From JAQUKH01 sp043809805 (GTDB lineage: Bacteria > JACRDZ01 > JAQUKH01): a stretch of DNA of 5,488 nucleotides. Below the pieces are notes generated by a model that did not search any database, had not been told where the DNA came from, and saw only the letters and a program-made list of their open reading frames with translations. Shown piece by piece: positions 5,362 to 5,488 of the stretch. Where the stretch lies: NCBI GenBank assembly GCA_043809805.1, contig JBDROR010000087.1:1-5488 (forward strand). Direction: 5' to 3'. Made by a program: the position numbers and the translations under genes. Position 1 is the first letter of the stretch. Each line of letters opens with the position of its first letter.

Positions 5362-5488
5362 TGTCATTTCGACCGAAGGAAAAAATCTTTCCCCCGTAGG
5401 GGCAGCCCTGTGTGGCTGCCCTCTTTCATGAGGGCGACCACATCGGGTCGCCCCTACAACAGATTCCTCGCTCCCGCTCGGAATGACA
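5362..5488. repeat. 127-bp nested palindromic repeat element
   Basis: The ends are imperfect inverted repeats of 27-28 nt: 5362-5388 begins TGTCATTTCGACCG and 5461-5488 ends CGCTCGGAATGACA at the last base of the window. Inside, GTAGGGG (5396-5402) and CCCCTAC (5451-5457) bound a second palindrome containing two 8-bp hairpins, GGGCAGCC/GGCTGCCC (5400-5421) and GGGCGACC/GGTCGCCC (5432-5453). The element is much richer in GC than the genes. It encodes no protein, so it could only be a non-autonomous, REP- or MITE-like unit. It stops 3 nt before the ribosome binding site of the AsmA-like gene. Confidence 0.8.

Noticed and set aside
5365..5367. ATG at 5367 as the start of the AsmA-like gene
   Set aside because: It lies within the repeat end and lacks a ribosome binding site, while ATG at 5349 has AAGGAA at correct spacing.

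Overview
All supported genes in this AT-rich window lie on the minus strand, so the biological reading order runs from 5488 down to 1. The chromosome looks like that of an uncultured diderm (Gram-negative type) bacterium. The large AsmA-type protein implies an outer membrane, the infC-rpmI order is the usual bacterial one, and the intergenic DNA is full of small palindromic repeats of the kind common in metagenome-derived genomes of candidate phyla. A finer taxonomic call is not possible from the sequence alone.

Layout in transcription order. (1) 5488-5362: a 127-bp imperfect palindromic repeat with a second palindrome nested inside it. (2) 5349-1910: one very long AsmA/TamB-like gene (about 1146 residues if intact) with an N-terminal membrane anchor and about seven tandem modules spaced 113-117 residues apart. 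A -1 frame change near 4909 splits it into an N-terminal piece and a 965-residue piece. (3) 1907-1140: aroD, type I 3-dehydroquinate dehydratase, starting 2 nt after the AsmA-like stop. Its last ~11 codons come from an intergenic repeat. (4) 1174-1058: a cluster of repeat halves and a 16-bp perfect palindrome. (5) 995-783: a near-consensus sigma70-type promoter and a long leader with an intrinsic terminator and a competing anti-terminator segment. (6) 782-267: infC (IF3), probably starting at a non-canonical AUA. (7) 270-213: an inverted repeat made of 7-mers that contains the infC stop codon. (8) 193-1: rpmI (bL35), cut by the window edge; rplT probably follows.

Two functional units are present. 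The AsmA-like gene and aroD appear to form one transcript, although their roles (envelope lipid traffic and aromatic amino-acid synthesis) have no obvious link. infC-rpmI(-rplT) is a classic translation operon with its own promoter. Its leader architecture suggests transcription attenuation, as known for the L20-controlled operon in Firmicutes, and its AUA start suggests IF3 self-control.

I found no CRISPR array, transposase, tRNA, rRNA or defence system. The most notable signals are the attenuator leader with the AUA start, the regular module structure and frameshift of the AsmA-like gene, and the repeat family invading gene ends and the infC leader.
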